DNA of 64,000 nucleotides. Origin: Chamaecrista fasciculata (taxonomy: Eukaryota; Streptophyta; Magnoliopsida; Fabales; Fabaceae). The position numbers were made by a program, and so were the translations under genes. Shown one piece after another: positions 1 to 12,005 of the stretch; position 1 is the first letter of the stretch; each line of letters starts with the position of its first letter. The notes under the pieces were generated by a model. That model searched no databases. It was given only the letters and a program-made list of their open reading frames with translations, and was not told the origin of the DNA. The stretch lies in the NCBI GenBank assembly GCA_003254925.1, contig QANZ01033471.1:62001-126000 (forward strand). Direction: 5' to 3'.

Positions 1-3000
1 CATTTTTCGCCAGCATCTCTTTCAGCATCTCTCTTATTTTGTAGTAGGCATACTCATGTTGGGCCTCACTGGTTTCTTCTAGCTCTTTGGGCCACCCACC
101 CTTCTTCTGTAGGCCCAATGCTTTCATGAACCCACCATGGACCTTTCCCACGTTGGGTATCTCATACCATGAGATATCCACATCTGTCCTCCATTGGGCA
201 GCTTCATAGGGCACCGTACCCCTAAATGCTACCACAATCAAGTTGGGCTCAGATTTTGAATCTTGGACTATGATTGCTCTTGTTGAGGGAAGCTCCTGGT
301 ATTCTGCACATCACCATTTATAGATGAGCCAAACTATATGGGAAATTTAGTAATTTGGTTATGTAATACTTGGTTGATGATCAATTATGTGTCTAATAAT
401 ATGTTAAACGAAAAACAAGTCACACTCAGACATTTATCAGCATCGTTAAATTCTCTGTCTAATAAATGCGAGTATCTAAATTAAGTATGAGAAAGTTGGT
501 TTGATTTAATCAAAATGAAAGACCTACCTTTGAAGGCTGCTGACTATGTAAAGAATCGTTTGTGTGAATATTTCTTTCCACCGAATGATCACCAAACAAG
601 ATTAGGTAAATGTTTCCAAAAAGACATGACCCATTCGTCTAAGCCAGGTAATTATAGCAGTCGTATATGAATGCATCGGAGAATGCTTAATTAGTTGTAA
701 AGCATTTACCCACAAAAACTAAAGTTGCATCGAAATTCTGAGAAGCATCATAAAACGTGATGTACGAATTTCAGACAAGCTCATTTTCCTTTTTATACTA
801 GTTTAACGTCTAGCCTCAATTTATGATATATTGATAACTGATAATTCACGCGGTAAATTACATATTTCAAGGGGGGAAGGGAACACACAAGAAAATCACT
901 TTAAGAAACTTAGAGTGATATTTTTGTTTCAGAAAAAAAAAAGGAAAGAAAAGAAAACGAAACTTTTAACTTTCTTTTTTTGAATGTGATTTATTAGACT
1001 ATTGAACAGAAAATTACACATTGCATAAAAATCATCGTAACTTATGTTGCCTATTTTTACTTTAGTGTCATCCTGATAAAGCTACTCGTTTCTGAAATCC
1101 AATTCAACCAAAGAGGTCATTATCTCGCCATTGCTTAAAAGATTTAGCCATCTATTTCGTATCTTCTAAGAAATAATTACTTTTTTTTTTGCTTTAATAA
1201 GAAATAATTACTTAATGGTACGCCACATATATAAAAATATTTATGCAGTTATTTATCTACATACCGTTCCAGAAGCTGTAAAGCCCCAAGAAATCCATCT
1301 GCAACCACAGTAGAAAAATTAAAGAAGGGGGAAAATGTCAATTAACCCTATTAATTCGATCATTGATCAGTCCAAAAAAAATTCGATCATTGACATCACC
1401 ATGGTCAAAAACTTCATTTTTTTCCCGTGTATTATGAAGTGAATTTCATTTTGATATTTTCTTTTTGGGTAAGTCTATAATGCAAAGTTTGGTTCTTGAC
1501 ATGGGATGCAATGGGTTACGAGCCAATAATATAATGACACGTGGAAGAGTTAGTTATGATATGACTCCATACACAGTTTTGATTGGTTGAAAAAGTTATT
1601 ATTTTTTATTATTTTTCAGCATTAAATTATATCAATGGCTATAATTATGCCACATCAGCAATTGCATCCCATGTCAAGAAACAAACTTTGCATCTTAGAC
1701 TTACCCTTTCTTTTTAGTTTAATTGTCAAACTTTTTTATTTATTTTGTTGTTAGTTGAAAACGTGATTTCATTTAATATCTTCTATTCTCTCTAACTTAG
1801 ATATATGTCTTAATGTTTGGCCAAATATATATATATATACTAGGGGCTTTGCGTACCATAACGAGCATGCAAATATGTATGTAAAATAAATAAAGGACTA
1901 AATTGTTAACTTAGTAAAGAAAGAGGGACCAAATAGTAAATTTTCTCTTATTTTTAATTTTATAGACTATAGTTTTAAACATGGACGACCAGAGAGGGGT
2001 GGAGCCATATAATATTAGATATATATATGTCTTAATGAGTGAATTAGCATAGAGGAATAAATAAATAAATAATAACCATGGATTTACCTCCACTTTATAA
2101 TTAAAAAGAAAAAGAGTAAAACTTAGATAAATTTTGTTTTGTTTTTTTCCTTAAAAAAATATTTTGCTTTCTTTCTCTCGACTAACTTGTTTATTATTAT
2201 AACACATATGTATGGGATAAAGAAATTGTTCATCTCAATTAATAAAAGTAGCATAAATGTGACGGAATCATGTTTTGAACAATGATAAGAAAATTGAAAA
2301 ACTTTGATAAGTAAAACAAAATCAAAGAAAAAGAGTAAAGACTAAAGGACCAAAATGAAAATTTGATAATATATATATATTTGTACTTTCTGTAATTAAA
2401 TTCAAGTATAATCTAAAAATATAAACTTACGTTCCAATGGTGGGTGACAGCAGCTCGATTGAAATTTTCATTCTCGTAGGACAATTTAGAGGCCATGATA
2501 GCGAGCAATGGTTTGTATTTAGGATCCTCATGTTTGATGTTCTTATCTAAATCCACTCTCGGATCAAGCTTTCCCGTCACAGATGCGAACGTCGCCGATG
2601 ATCTCTCCGCCCTCACTCTCTTTCCTGCACATCCATCATCCATCACGTACATACAATTCAACACCCAATAATATATAATTAACACTTCATAATTTAATTA
2701 TAACCACTATATATCTAGTTAACCATCAACAATAAAAAATCTTACATAGATTCATATATAATTAAACCCAAAAAAACTGAGCTATGGACAAATTATTGGC
2801 ACATGCGCCATGTACGGATATGCAGCGATCGAGATATCAATGCTGGCGTGAGAATCTTAGATCCCATATATACCCAGAAAATGCAAGGTGGAAATACAGA
2901 AAAATTATTTTTTGATTTTTTTCTTAATAAAACTAAGATTCTTGTAATATTTAATCTTGTAATGTTTAATTTTGAAAGCTAGCTTTTGTATTTATTTATT

Positions 3001-3352
3001 TTTTCAAGCTGTGTAAGTGAAGAAGTAAAGAAAAAAAGGGACCTTTGAGAGTGTTGAAGAGGAGGGATATGAAGCCACCATTGGCAGATAGAAGATTGAG
3101 CCACATCTCTAGAGAGTGACCAACGTGACTGAGAGTGCCTTTGGATGCAATTGCTATCTTCTGAAACACAACGGAGACGAACAAAATCCATCGACGACGG
3201 AATTGTGTGAACTCAAGCTCTTGTGGGCACTCAATGAATCTTCTGTCGTTCAAGTTTGATTTGAATAGAAGAAGAAGCAGATCCACCACACCAGCTTCCT
3301 CTGCCTTCAGCAACAGAAAATCCCCACCAAATGGTTCATTATTGGAACCCAT
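1..3352 (-). CDS. OBL1: OBL1-type triacylglycerol lipase, 5' part, cut by the left edge
   Basis: Class 3 lipase of the plant oil-body lipase group, expected to hydrolyse triacylglycerol at the lipid-droplet surface. Exons on the minus strand, each with GT-AG borders and continuous frame: 3352-3043, 2624-2431, 1298-1265 (only 34 nt) and 303 to beyond 1. About 280 codons are present. Visible signatures are an N-terminal stretch with a leucine run (residues 24-30) and further hydrophobic segments, the segment SKLSYENENF, and the lipase core VVAFRGTVPYEA followed by WRTDVDISWYE and PNVGKVHGGF. The catalytic GxSxG serine, Asp and His lie off the left edge and cannot be checked. The start at 3352 fits the family N-terminus. 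The second intron (1299-2430) carries a MITE. Identity rests on recalled family sequence. Lipase class is very likely; the exact OBL1 orthologue is less certain. Confidence 0.88.
1467..1706. mobile_element. 240-bp MITE, Mutator-like, with perfect 9-bp target duplication
   Basis: Terminal inverted repeats of roughly 46 bp: the left end starts GGGTAAGTCTATAATGCAAA, and the right end read in reverse starts GGGTAAGTCTAAGATGCAAA. They are flanked by identical 9-bp direct repeats TTTCTTTTT at 1458-1466 and 1707-1715. The 9-bp duplication points to a Mutator-like element. There is no coding capacity. It sits inside the second intron of the OBL1-like gene. Confidence 0.9.
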
Positions 3353-3429
3353 TGCTAATAACTGCTTACTTGTTGATTATAATGACTTGCAAGATGGAAT
3401 ATATTATTGAGATTTGAGAGACCAAAATG

Positions 3430-3470
3430 ATGATATAGATACCATATATATATGAGATTAATTTGAGCTG
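3430..3470 (-). promoter_or_regulatory. Probable core promoter region of the OBL1-like gene
   Basis: An AT-alternating TATA-like stretch (ccatatatatatg on the plus strand) lies about 90-110 bp upstream of the lipase start codon on the minus strand. Nothing else in this short region argues for function. Position is the only support. Confidence 0.35.
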
Positions 3471-3627
3471 TTGTGCATGTCAACGTCTCAAACCAGAGAG
3501 AAACTTTCAAGTTTGGCAAACAATATTGATCGATCCAGTTTCATTACTTTATTATATGTTTACATCTCTATGCTGACTTCTTACACGTCTTTCGAGGAAA
3601 AGGTGAAAATTTAAATAATGACTATAT

Positions 3628-4824
3628 GTACAACTCAGTCCCCGAAAGATTTCCATGCTGACAATACAGTCCCTGAATGATTTTATTATACTAATTAGTC
3701 CCTGAAAGATTCTGTCGTCTATACAAGTTAGTCCTTCCGTATGCAAACGTTATTGACACCTAACGGAAAGCTGACTTGGCATGTTAAATATGCTTTTTGG
3801 AGAGTTAAGTGCTTATATGGCATATATGAAGACAATGAATGAGCAGTCAAATGACACAAGAGTTTAATCTAACATCTCTCTATTTGACACGTCATCTATT
3901 TTGCCTCAAAATGCACCATTGAAGACATTGTCTTCTCCATCGAAATCCCTAGTTTTTTTTTTCTCCTTGTGTCATTCACTTTGTTGAACTAAGCCCCAAA
4001 CTGCATCGCCGTGAGGTATAGCAGCAAATTCGGCCAAAACGCCATTCTTGAAGATTACTGTAATCATTTTGCATCATAGGAGCATGCAGAAATTCTTCTT
4101 TACCATATAGTTTTATTTGCCAAGAAATTCTGAAAAATGTTTTTGTTGCCTTCCAGTTCAAAAATGGCAACCCTTTTCTGTTGTACTACTTTTGTGATTT
4201 TGGCAGGAACAACATCCATTACTCTGTGCTTAAAGGTTTCAAGAAACTTTTGGAGGTTACAAAAGAAATCCGGAGATCCAAAGCTACCATTTTCTGTCAA
4301 AGAGACTTCATTAGCGGGGAAACCTTTAATTGGAAGGAAAGTAACATTGACATCATAGAACAAGACATTATCTTGTTAATGAATGAAATGGATAATTTCT
4401 GGTCACGACTTCAATATCCAAGATTTATATATGGCCTTGGATTGCTGATTTTATTAGTGAATTAACTTGTTGCTTTTTTTAGTTGTTGTTTGCTTCTCTT
4501 TCGTTCTTTCTGTTGCTTGTAATTCAAAAAAAGTTGGCGTGAAGAGAAATGAATATGTGAAGGCACTGAAATACAGAGTTCTGAATAGAGTAGATTTATT
4601 GAGATGGAAGAAGACTAGATAAAATTGATGCTTCTTGTTTAGTGTATGAAAAGCAGTCCACGTAAACGACTTAACAGCCAACTCAACAGAAACGTTAATT
4701 ATACTTGACAGATCTGAACGGAAGGACTAATTAGACGTCAGTATCTTTCAGGGACTAAAAGTGACTTTTCCATCATTCAAGGATTAAAGTGTCACCCGGT
4801 GTATCTTTCAGGGACTAACTTGTA
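3628..4824. mobile_element. Decayed TIR DNA transposon with compound ends
   Basis: About 1.2 kb bounded by long, imperfect inverted ends. Each end contains several copies of the short block AGTCCCTGAAAGAT, about 35-45 bp apart, followed by TTAGTCCTTCCGT. The two ends match in inverted orientation, and the internal spacing is roughly conserved. The middle (about 3950-4670) is less AT-rich and has short open frames on both strands, but I recognise no transposase or host protein. No target-site duplication was found, so the limits are good to about 10 bp. The right end lies about 20 bp from the start of the NOT1 duplicate. Confidence 0.7.
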
Positions 4825-4846
4825 TGTTTTCTCTTTTTTCTTTTTT

Positions 4847-7800
4847 GGCCAGAAATCTGTTGAGATTACTCGCAGAAAGATTTACTATCAAATCTCTAAA
4901 TGTTGATAACAGATATCTAAACAATAACTTTTCCTTCAAAAATTGTGTAACTAATTAACTATTAATCAGCAAAACACTGGATTTGATATTTTATTATCTG
5001 TGCCTAGCGGGTTGATATTTGGCCCACGGGTCGCTAATTTACCATCTGTTGTAGGGTTCGGCTCTGCTTTGAACATTGAAACTCTGTTTGCAGCTGCAGA
5101 GAAAAGAGAAACTCCCATTGAGGTGCTCTATTCTAATCTACAATTTTGTGTTAAATTATATTATCCATTTTTCATACTTCATCTTTATATGTTACAAAGA
5201 TTGTTATATATTTCATGTTTCTTCTTGTCTCCATACCTCTATTAATATTGTGTTTCACATCATTAGATATCCATATTAGTGGATCCCAAAACCAGTCATG
5301 TAACTCTTTTTCTCAGTCTACTGTTCTGAATCTCTATGTGGAGACAAAAGCTACCTTCTTGAAGGTCCTATATATTTAGTCACGTGGCTTTCCTGGTTTC
5401 CTGGCTTTATTTACTTTTTAGCACTTGCTGAATCTGAATATGCCCTTATACAGGTCCTGAAAAGTCATATTGGTTTGGTTACCTCTAGCCAACTTTCTGA
5501 GGAGCTGGAAAGGCTGCATGCATCTATTATGGATTCAAATCCAAGATATGCAGATGACATTGAGGCAGAAGCAAACTCCTACTTCAATCAAATGTTTTCC
5601 AGTCAGTTAACTATTGATGCAATGGTGCAGATGCTTGCCCGGTTCAAAGAATCTTCTGTGAAGAGGTGATGCATGTTGATACTAATGACGTTTGGTTAAT
5701 TTGACATTCGTACTGTCACAATTTTTTGCTTCATGAATTGAGATATTAATTGATAAACTATTTTTTCCCCTAGTTGTGTAGGCATACTTTTTTTGAGTTT
5801 TGGTTAACATTCTTTTATCAACGGTAGTTTTACTTATTTGTGCAAAAGTGAACTTAAAGATTTTAACTTAGTCCCTTTTAAAATTCTTTTTCTATGTGAA
5901 TTACTACATCTCTGGTATTTTTATGTAATGTAGGATACATGTACAATTGTGGAATTTGTTAAATTTTTCATCAACCATATGTGGTAGATGTTGCCTGGGT
6001 CCTTGTTAGCAATTTAATTTTTATCCTTGTAGATATCATAAAATTACGTCAATTACTGTAATTTATAACTTACTGCTCCTTAATTTGACACTGACTTAAC
6101 TCTTCATGTCCTGTTTACACGCAGTTATGAGTTATGACCTAACTTCAGAAACTTGTGATTTTGTAAATTAAAGTCACTTTTACGATTTGATTTGTTAAAA
6201 AAATCTAAATAAGAAGTTAATGTATGTTATAAAAAATTGATATCTGGTTCAAGGATCCAACCACATCTTGAAAACGCTCTTTATCAAATTTGTATCTGGA
6301 CCTTTAATCTGTAAATTACTTTTAATGCTTTAGAATTATCATCTAATCTTGCCAGCCATTTATTTTATGTTTAAAATTATTTTGCTCTTACATTTTCGTA
6401 AACTGAAATCACCTTTTACCCAATGATTTGTTTTAAAAAAATATTGAGTTTATAATGTGTAAATGAATGTCAATAAAATTGCCAAGTAGATTTGTCTGAG
6501 GAGCTCCAAACTGCAAATTACTTAGACACAATGGTTTTGTTTTATCTTGAAATATTATCTGGTCTATGGTTGATCACTGATGGCTTGGAGATTTTTCTGG
6601 GAGTTAACAGGGAGCAATCTATATTTGCGTGTATGATTGCAAATTTATTTGAGGAGTATAGGTTCTTCCCCAAGTATCCCGATAGGCAACTCAGAATTGC
6701 TGCGATTCTCTTTGGTGAGTATTACTTTTGACACTACAGATGATGATGAATGTATTTCCTTGAATATGGTTGCTATTCTCTCAAGTAATAATGCTTGTCT
6801 TCAAAAACAAAATTTTGTTCGTATTGGTAAAGAGCATATATTTAGTATGCTGAATTGCTGATGTTATTTGATATGGTAAATTGACTTGACTAAACTTGTT
6901 TTGAGCGTTTCTGCTTTGTGCATCTTATTTGACATTTAGTTTCTTATCATGTTATTAAATGGCTTTTCAACTTCAGGCTATGTGATCAAGCATCAGTTGG
7001 TGACTCATCTCTCACTTGGGATTGCTCTTCGTTGTGTTCTTGCTGCGTTGCGTAAGCCTGCAGATTCAAAGGTTTGTTTTGGACTAATGAGTGGATTCTG
7101 CTGGTTTCGATTTTATGCAATAATTGACAATCTTCATATGCAGATGTTTCTGTTTGGAACTTTGGCATTGGAGCAGTTTGTGGATCGTCTGATTGTGTGG
7201 CCTCAATACTGCAATCATATTCTACAAATTTCTCATCTGCGCAATACAAATGCCGATATAGTTGCTTTCATTGAGCAGGCTCTTGCCAGCATCTCATCAG
7301 TTAGTGCAGACATAGATGGGATCAACCATCCTCCTCCTATTAATAGTCATACTTCTGCTCAGGTCACCTCAGGTCATGTGGAGGTAAGAGTTAAATCCCT
7401 CTAATTTTTAGTTTGTTGGTTTTGGGTATTTTCTTTATGCTGGTTATATTGCAGCTAACGTTTCAGAAAAAAATTATCACTTTGTGAAGATAAATGGAAC
7501 CTCTGGGATTGTAGGTTATGAATTATTTTGTTTTTCCATGTAATATACGCGCATCAGGGATGATAGTTAATTAAAATTGTTGTACATATGCCTTTAATTA
7601 TTTTACTACGTCCTATATGATCATATTTCTGTGTTTTCTAGGTATGTAGATTTTGTTGTGGATCAATAATGTTGATATTGATTTGGTCACACTATTGTTC
7701 TTTCCAATCCTTGTAAATAATATTAGAAATTCAGTTTATTCTGGGTGATGAAATGGGAACCATTGGCTTCAAGCCTTCAATTCATAACTCATTTCCTGGA

Positions 7801-8950
7801 GATCCTTATGATTAAGGCCCTTTGAGCTGTAATATATCTAGTTTATTGATGTCACTCTCGTAAATACATTTTCTCTTGGTATTTAGTTTACAAACACTTT
7901 ATTGTTTATGTTGTTTTGGCATTTTAACTTGTTTTTTTTTTTGGTAAAACGTTTTAACTTGTTTCAAGTTTGACTTGTATAGGGAGTTTAGTAACTTCAT
8001 CTTGTACCATTTTAGTAAACAGGGTTTGATTAGAATCATGTGGTATGATAAATGAGTTTGGTAACCTTATCTGACTGGAAAGTCTTACTAAAAAACTTCC
8101 AGCTCTAGTAATTATTGTCTTTGGACGATTTTGTTCTCTTTGATTACTTGTCACTGGCATTCTAACTCACTAGAGATATAATCTTGACATTGTTAAAGAC
8201 CTTTATTGGTGTTCCCTGACAGTCTGCTAAGCTAATTTGAATTGTTAGTATTAAGTCTGAGAATTAGGATAGTTAGCTTTTTCATTGAGTAATTTTGTTT
8301 GAGAATAGATGATTTTGATATTACTTTGGTGGGCTAGTCACTCCTCAAAACTGACAATGTGGGCTATGAGCTCTCTGGATGGGTTAATAGTCATTTACAT
8401 GATAAATAGGAGATGGATGCCAATCCAACGAATGTTTAAATCCTGATTAGTACAATTGCAATAGGTTGTTAAATGCTTATTTGATAGAAATCTGTTTAAG
8501 AGCTATTATTTACGTCCAATATCTGTGCACTTTAATGAGAAATGTAACAGACACCTTTCTTAAAACATGTCTAAATCTTTTTAAATAGCTTATAACTTAA
8601 TTGAGAATGAGTGAAGGACTACAGGTTTTCTCTGAACATTTTTTGTAATAAAGAAGATAATACTTCTCCTTTAAATTATTTTTCCAGTTATATTTGCTGT
8701 TTGAGGTGACTTGTTTCTGTGTAATGTCCTTGTAGCAGTTAAATGGCTCTAGTGTATTACAGCCTGGACAGCAACTTGCTTCACAGCAACTTCAACAAAG
8801 ACGTGAAATTTCATTAGATGATCGTCACAGGGCCTCTGCTGTTTCATCTAATGATGTGAAACCACTCTTATCTTCTGTAGGGCAATCTTCAATTGTTACA
8901 CCTGGTGATACTTCTAGTACTAATAAGGTATAATCCATTTGTATTTCTTG
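4847..8950 (+). pseudogene. Rearranged partial copy of NOT1 (promoter piece, exon 17, then exons 10-15)
   Basis: Near-identical to parts of the intact NOT1 gene downstream, but in a different order. 4847-5025 matches the sequence just upstream of NOT1 (19062-19247). 5030-5248 matches 27890-28110, with exon 17 at 5055-5122. After about 16 bp of unmatched sequence, 5265-8950 matches 23907-27635: exon 10 without its start (5265-5364), exon 11 (5454-5665, 42 nt shorter than the parent), exon 12 (6611-6714), exon 13 (6977-7071), exon 14 (7144-7383) and exon 15 (8736-8927). Exon lengths and frames are otherwise kept, and introns are still collinear at high identity, so the copy is recent. It lacks exons 1-9 and everything after exon 17, including the C-terminal NOT1 domain, so it cannot encode a working scaffold. 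Replacements include E to A in exon 12 and S to Y and D to A in exon 13. Confidence 0.93.
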
Positions 8951-10263
8951 AAAATTGGTGATACTTGAGATATTGCTTGAAAATTGATCCCACATTGTCC
9001 AAGGTTTTTTTTATAGGAACCAAGTCACATACTTTAAGTTTGTATTTGACTTTTTATCCTCCTCTTAATTCTCTAGTTAGTTGAGTGTTGTGAGATGTAT
9101 TTATTAATTACATCTTTATTTTCATGATTTTAGAGTGGTGAGGTGTGTTTAAATACTAGTTTTGGAGAGTCATGTGGGTGTACTGGGGACAGGGGTTGAG
9201 GGAATATTGTCTGATGTAAAAATTTTTGTTATATTGTTTTTTTCTGGTTGTCTCCTGTCAACGGTTGTGGTTTTTTCCCCAGTTTGGGGTTTCCATATTA
9301 ATTTCTCTTGTGTTGTGATTGTGTTTTTTCATCTTATTTCTCTGGTTATTCTAAGGGGGAAAATGTTATTTTATTTTTATAAATATTATTATTTTCCCAA
9401 CACTTGTTTGGAAGAAATTAGCTAAAGCCTCTTTGTTGAGTTATGGGTTATTTTGTATGACCTCGGGATTCTTTTATATAATTTCACACTCTATTTAACA
9501 TCATTTTCTCTAAAATCACCCAAACACCAATACATCATCTCATCTCATTACAACATCATCTCATCCAAGTCACTTGGATGAGATTGGCTTGAGCTGCAAT
9601 TGCTCCCAAACAGGCCCTAAATAGTTCACTTGCATTAATTTAATTGTGGAATATGAGTGTTTGTAATTTTGTATATTGTTAATTGTTAATATGTTTCATG
9701 GATGTATCCCTTCTCGTTCACACCATTACTCTCCTCTTATTATCTTTGGAGGTCAAATCTCATTACATTTCAGCAGGCTAAATCCAACACACATTCAAAG
9801 AGGGATAATATTTGTGCCAACTTTCTTGCCAAAATTGATGTTTAGGAGAAGCTTGATTATGTTGTTTTTTGGTCTGTGCCTACCGTTTTTTTTACTTTCC
9901 CTTTTTTGGTTAATTTGTTGGGATCATTTTTTTGCATAGACATTGGTTAATTGTATTATTGAAACACTTGTTTTTTAATAAAATTTTTCCTTTCAACGAA
10001 AAAAATAGTATAAGAACTTAGATGCAAACATAAAAAAGAAAAATAACAATACTTTTATCAATAAAAAGTTAAATGAAGCTTAATATTACTTTAAAGGCTA
10101 TTCAACCATTTTATTTTACACTTAGTCAAATATAAATATGAATAAAACATTATATTGTATTATTGGAGTAATGCATCTTAAGCTATACTATAATCAAGTT
10201 CCATATTTAAGTTGTCACATTCTTTGATATATATTTATATATATATATATATATTTAGATTTA
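8951..10263. other. Intergenic DNA with a possible MITE remnant
   Basis: Homology to NOT1 stops at about 8950. The following AT-rich DNA has no gene I can support. Near 9558-9584 there is a perfect 13-bp-arm hairpin (atctcatccaagt and its complement). About 40 bp downstream is the motif CCCAAACAGGCCC, read in reverse GGGCCTGTTTGGG, typical of hAT or PIF MITE ends. A matching left end was not found. A TA-dinucleotide run lies at 10224-10256. Confidence 0.4.
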
Positions 10264-11320
10264 GGGTCCGTTTGAATGGGCTTATTTTCTGAAAAAAAGC
10301 ACTTAAAATTTAAATATAAGAGCTTTATATAAAAAATAACACGTTTGGATAGAGCTTCAGGAAAATAAGAGAAGTTAAAAAAAAAGCTGAAACTCCTCTA
10401 TTTTTTGAAGCTCCGTTTTTCAACTTCCGTAAATAGAGGCAGCGATAGAGGAAAATGAAAACACGGAGAAGCTTCAACTTTCTTTTTATCAGACAAAAAT
10501 ACCCTTAACAAAACCTAGATATTCCAACCCCTACTCTTTCTCCTTAACCTAGCGCAAATTGTCTTCTTCCTTCTACGCACCTACTGCCGTCTTCTCTCCT
10601 TCCTTCTACGCAGAGTCTTCTTCCTTCTACCTTGGTGTGAAAACACAGAACAGAGAAAGAGAAAGAATCTGAAACAGAGAAAGGTATTACATTTTTCTTC
10701 ATTTTTAATTATATGATGATTTTGATTGTTATTATTATTAATATTGTTACAGTTTTTTTTTTCATTTTATGGATGTGTAATTATTTCTGTTAAGAAATGG
10801 TGTTATTTAACTTTCCAAAGTGTATTGTATGTATCTATATAATATGTAATTCATATTATTATTTATTGATTTTATTGGTTTTTTTGGAACAGGATGAGTG
10901 ACACGGATACAGGCAGTGATAAGTCAGAATTTATAATGCTACGAGATTAGCTGCTATTGCAAGTGCAAATTATCACTTGCAGTACGTAGTAAAAGAGAAG
11001 AAAAGGACATCAAAATTTAAGAACAATTTTATTATGATAATACATGTCTAAAATTTAAGATTAGTGGATAAATTAGTTGAAATTTTATAATTTTATATTA
11101 AGTGCTTTTACATCCAAACACATAATAAAAGAAGTACTTTTGAGATGTCCTTTTTGGTAAATTTCACATATTAAAAAGCACTTTTATAAATTTACATCCA
11201 AACATCATTTATAATATAAAAAGTACTTTTAACTGTGACATCCAAACATAAATAGCTTATTTTTAAAATAAAAGCTCTATTATTAAAAGTTGAAAAAAAA
11301 AGAAGCACTTTTTTCTCTTA
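10264..11320 (+). mobile_element. PIF/Harbinger-like element, internally deleted and 3'-truncated
   Basis: The left end GGGTCCGTTTGAATGGGCTT is preceded by TTA (10261-10263), the usual 3-bp target of this superfamily. The subterminal block near the left end (AAAAAGCACTT, then AGAGCTTT, then GTTTGGAT) recurs inverted near 11220-11320, but the outermost 20-25 bp of the right terminus are missing. Inside is a transposase-like 5' leader (CT-rich, about 10550-10684), an intron from gtattaca at 10685 to aacag at 10892, and a short start with a premature stop. It then fades into AT-rich DNA. It is non-autonomous and dead by this reading. Confidence 0.7.
10894..11020 (+). pseudogene. Remnant of a Harbinger-type transposase N-terminus
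   Basis: The ATG at 10894 opens a reading frame that begins MSDTDTGSDKSEF and stops after 18 codons. An overlapping frame continues LAAIASANYHLQYVVKEKKR, which resembles the Ala-rich, Tyr-rich start of PIF/Harbinger nucleases as I recall them. The catalytic DDE region is absent. Frameshift and stop mark it as broken. The assignment rests on this short stretch and on the surrounding Harbinger-like ends. Confidence 0.5.
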
Positions 11321-12000
11321 GATTAGATTAGGCATTGTGAAAGAGAATGAAAAAGAAGTAATGAGGCTAGGAAGATTCTAATAAGAGGATAATGATGGCA
11401 GCATATCATGATACTCCTCTAACAATCAAGTCAACAAGTATTTAGTAAAAGTAAAGAATGAAAATTTAAAAGATGTGAATGTGAATATGTACTTTTAAGA
11501 AGTGAAATATGAGTGTTTATATAGAAGATCTTAGTTAATTATAACTGTTTGATCCTCTATACACAAATTAAAGATCATTTAGATTTTAGACAATCGCCAT
11601 AACAGAATGTCCCCGGTGGAAGACTTGGACAATCCCTCCTTGGATAATTTGGAGTTGCCCATCAAGAAGCATAGATAATTATGATTGGAAGTGTAGAGAT
11701 AATCTCCCCCTATACTTTGGCTATAGTCCCATTTCTATATCCCATTTTAGTTCTCTCTCCATCTCTTTTTAATACTTAACAGATCCCTTGATTTTATGGA
11801 AAAATGTCATTTAGGAAGGGTTTATGAGAGATAGTGTCAAAGTTATTTGAGTATGAGGAATTGGAGTGACTTAAATTTTGTTGAGAATGCTAGGGGAAAT
11901 GATTGAAGGAAGGAAATATGATTTTTTTTTATGGTAAAAAGTTTAGGTGAGTTGAGTTTCAAAATTTACTCCAAAGTCCAGACTCTATAAATAATTATAG
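11321..12000. other. Intergenic, nothing recognised
   Basis: AT-rich sequence between the Harbinger-like remnant and the solo LTR. There are no long open frames and no recognisable repeat ends. Confidence 0.5.
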
Positions 12001-12005
12001 AAGTA

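Noticed and set aside
4847..8950. Left NOT1 copy considered as a retrocopy
   Set aside because: Introns are retained at high identity, so it arose by DNA duplication.
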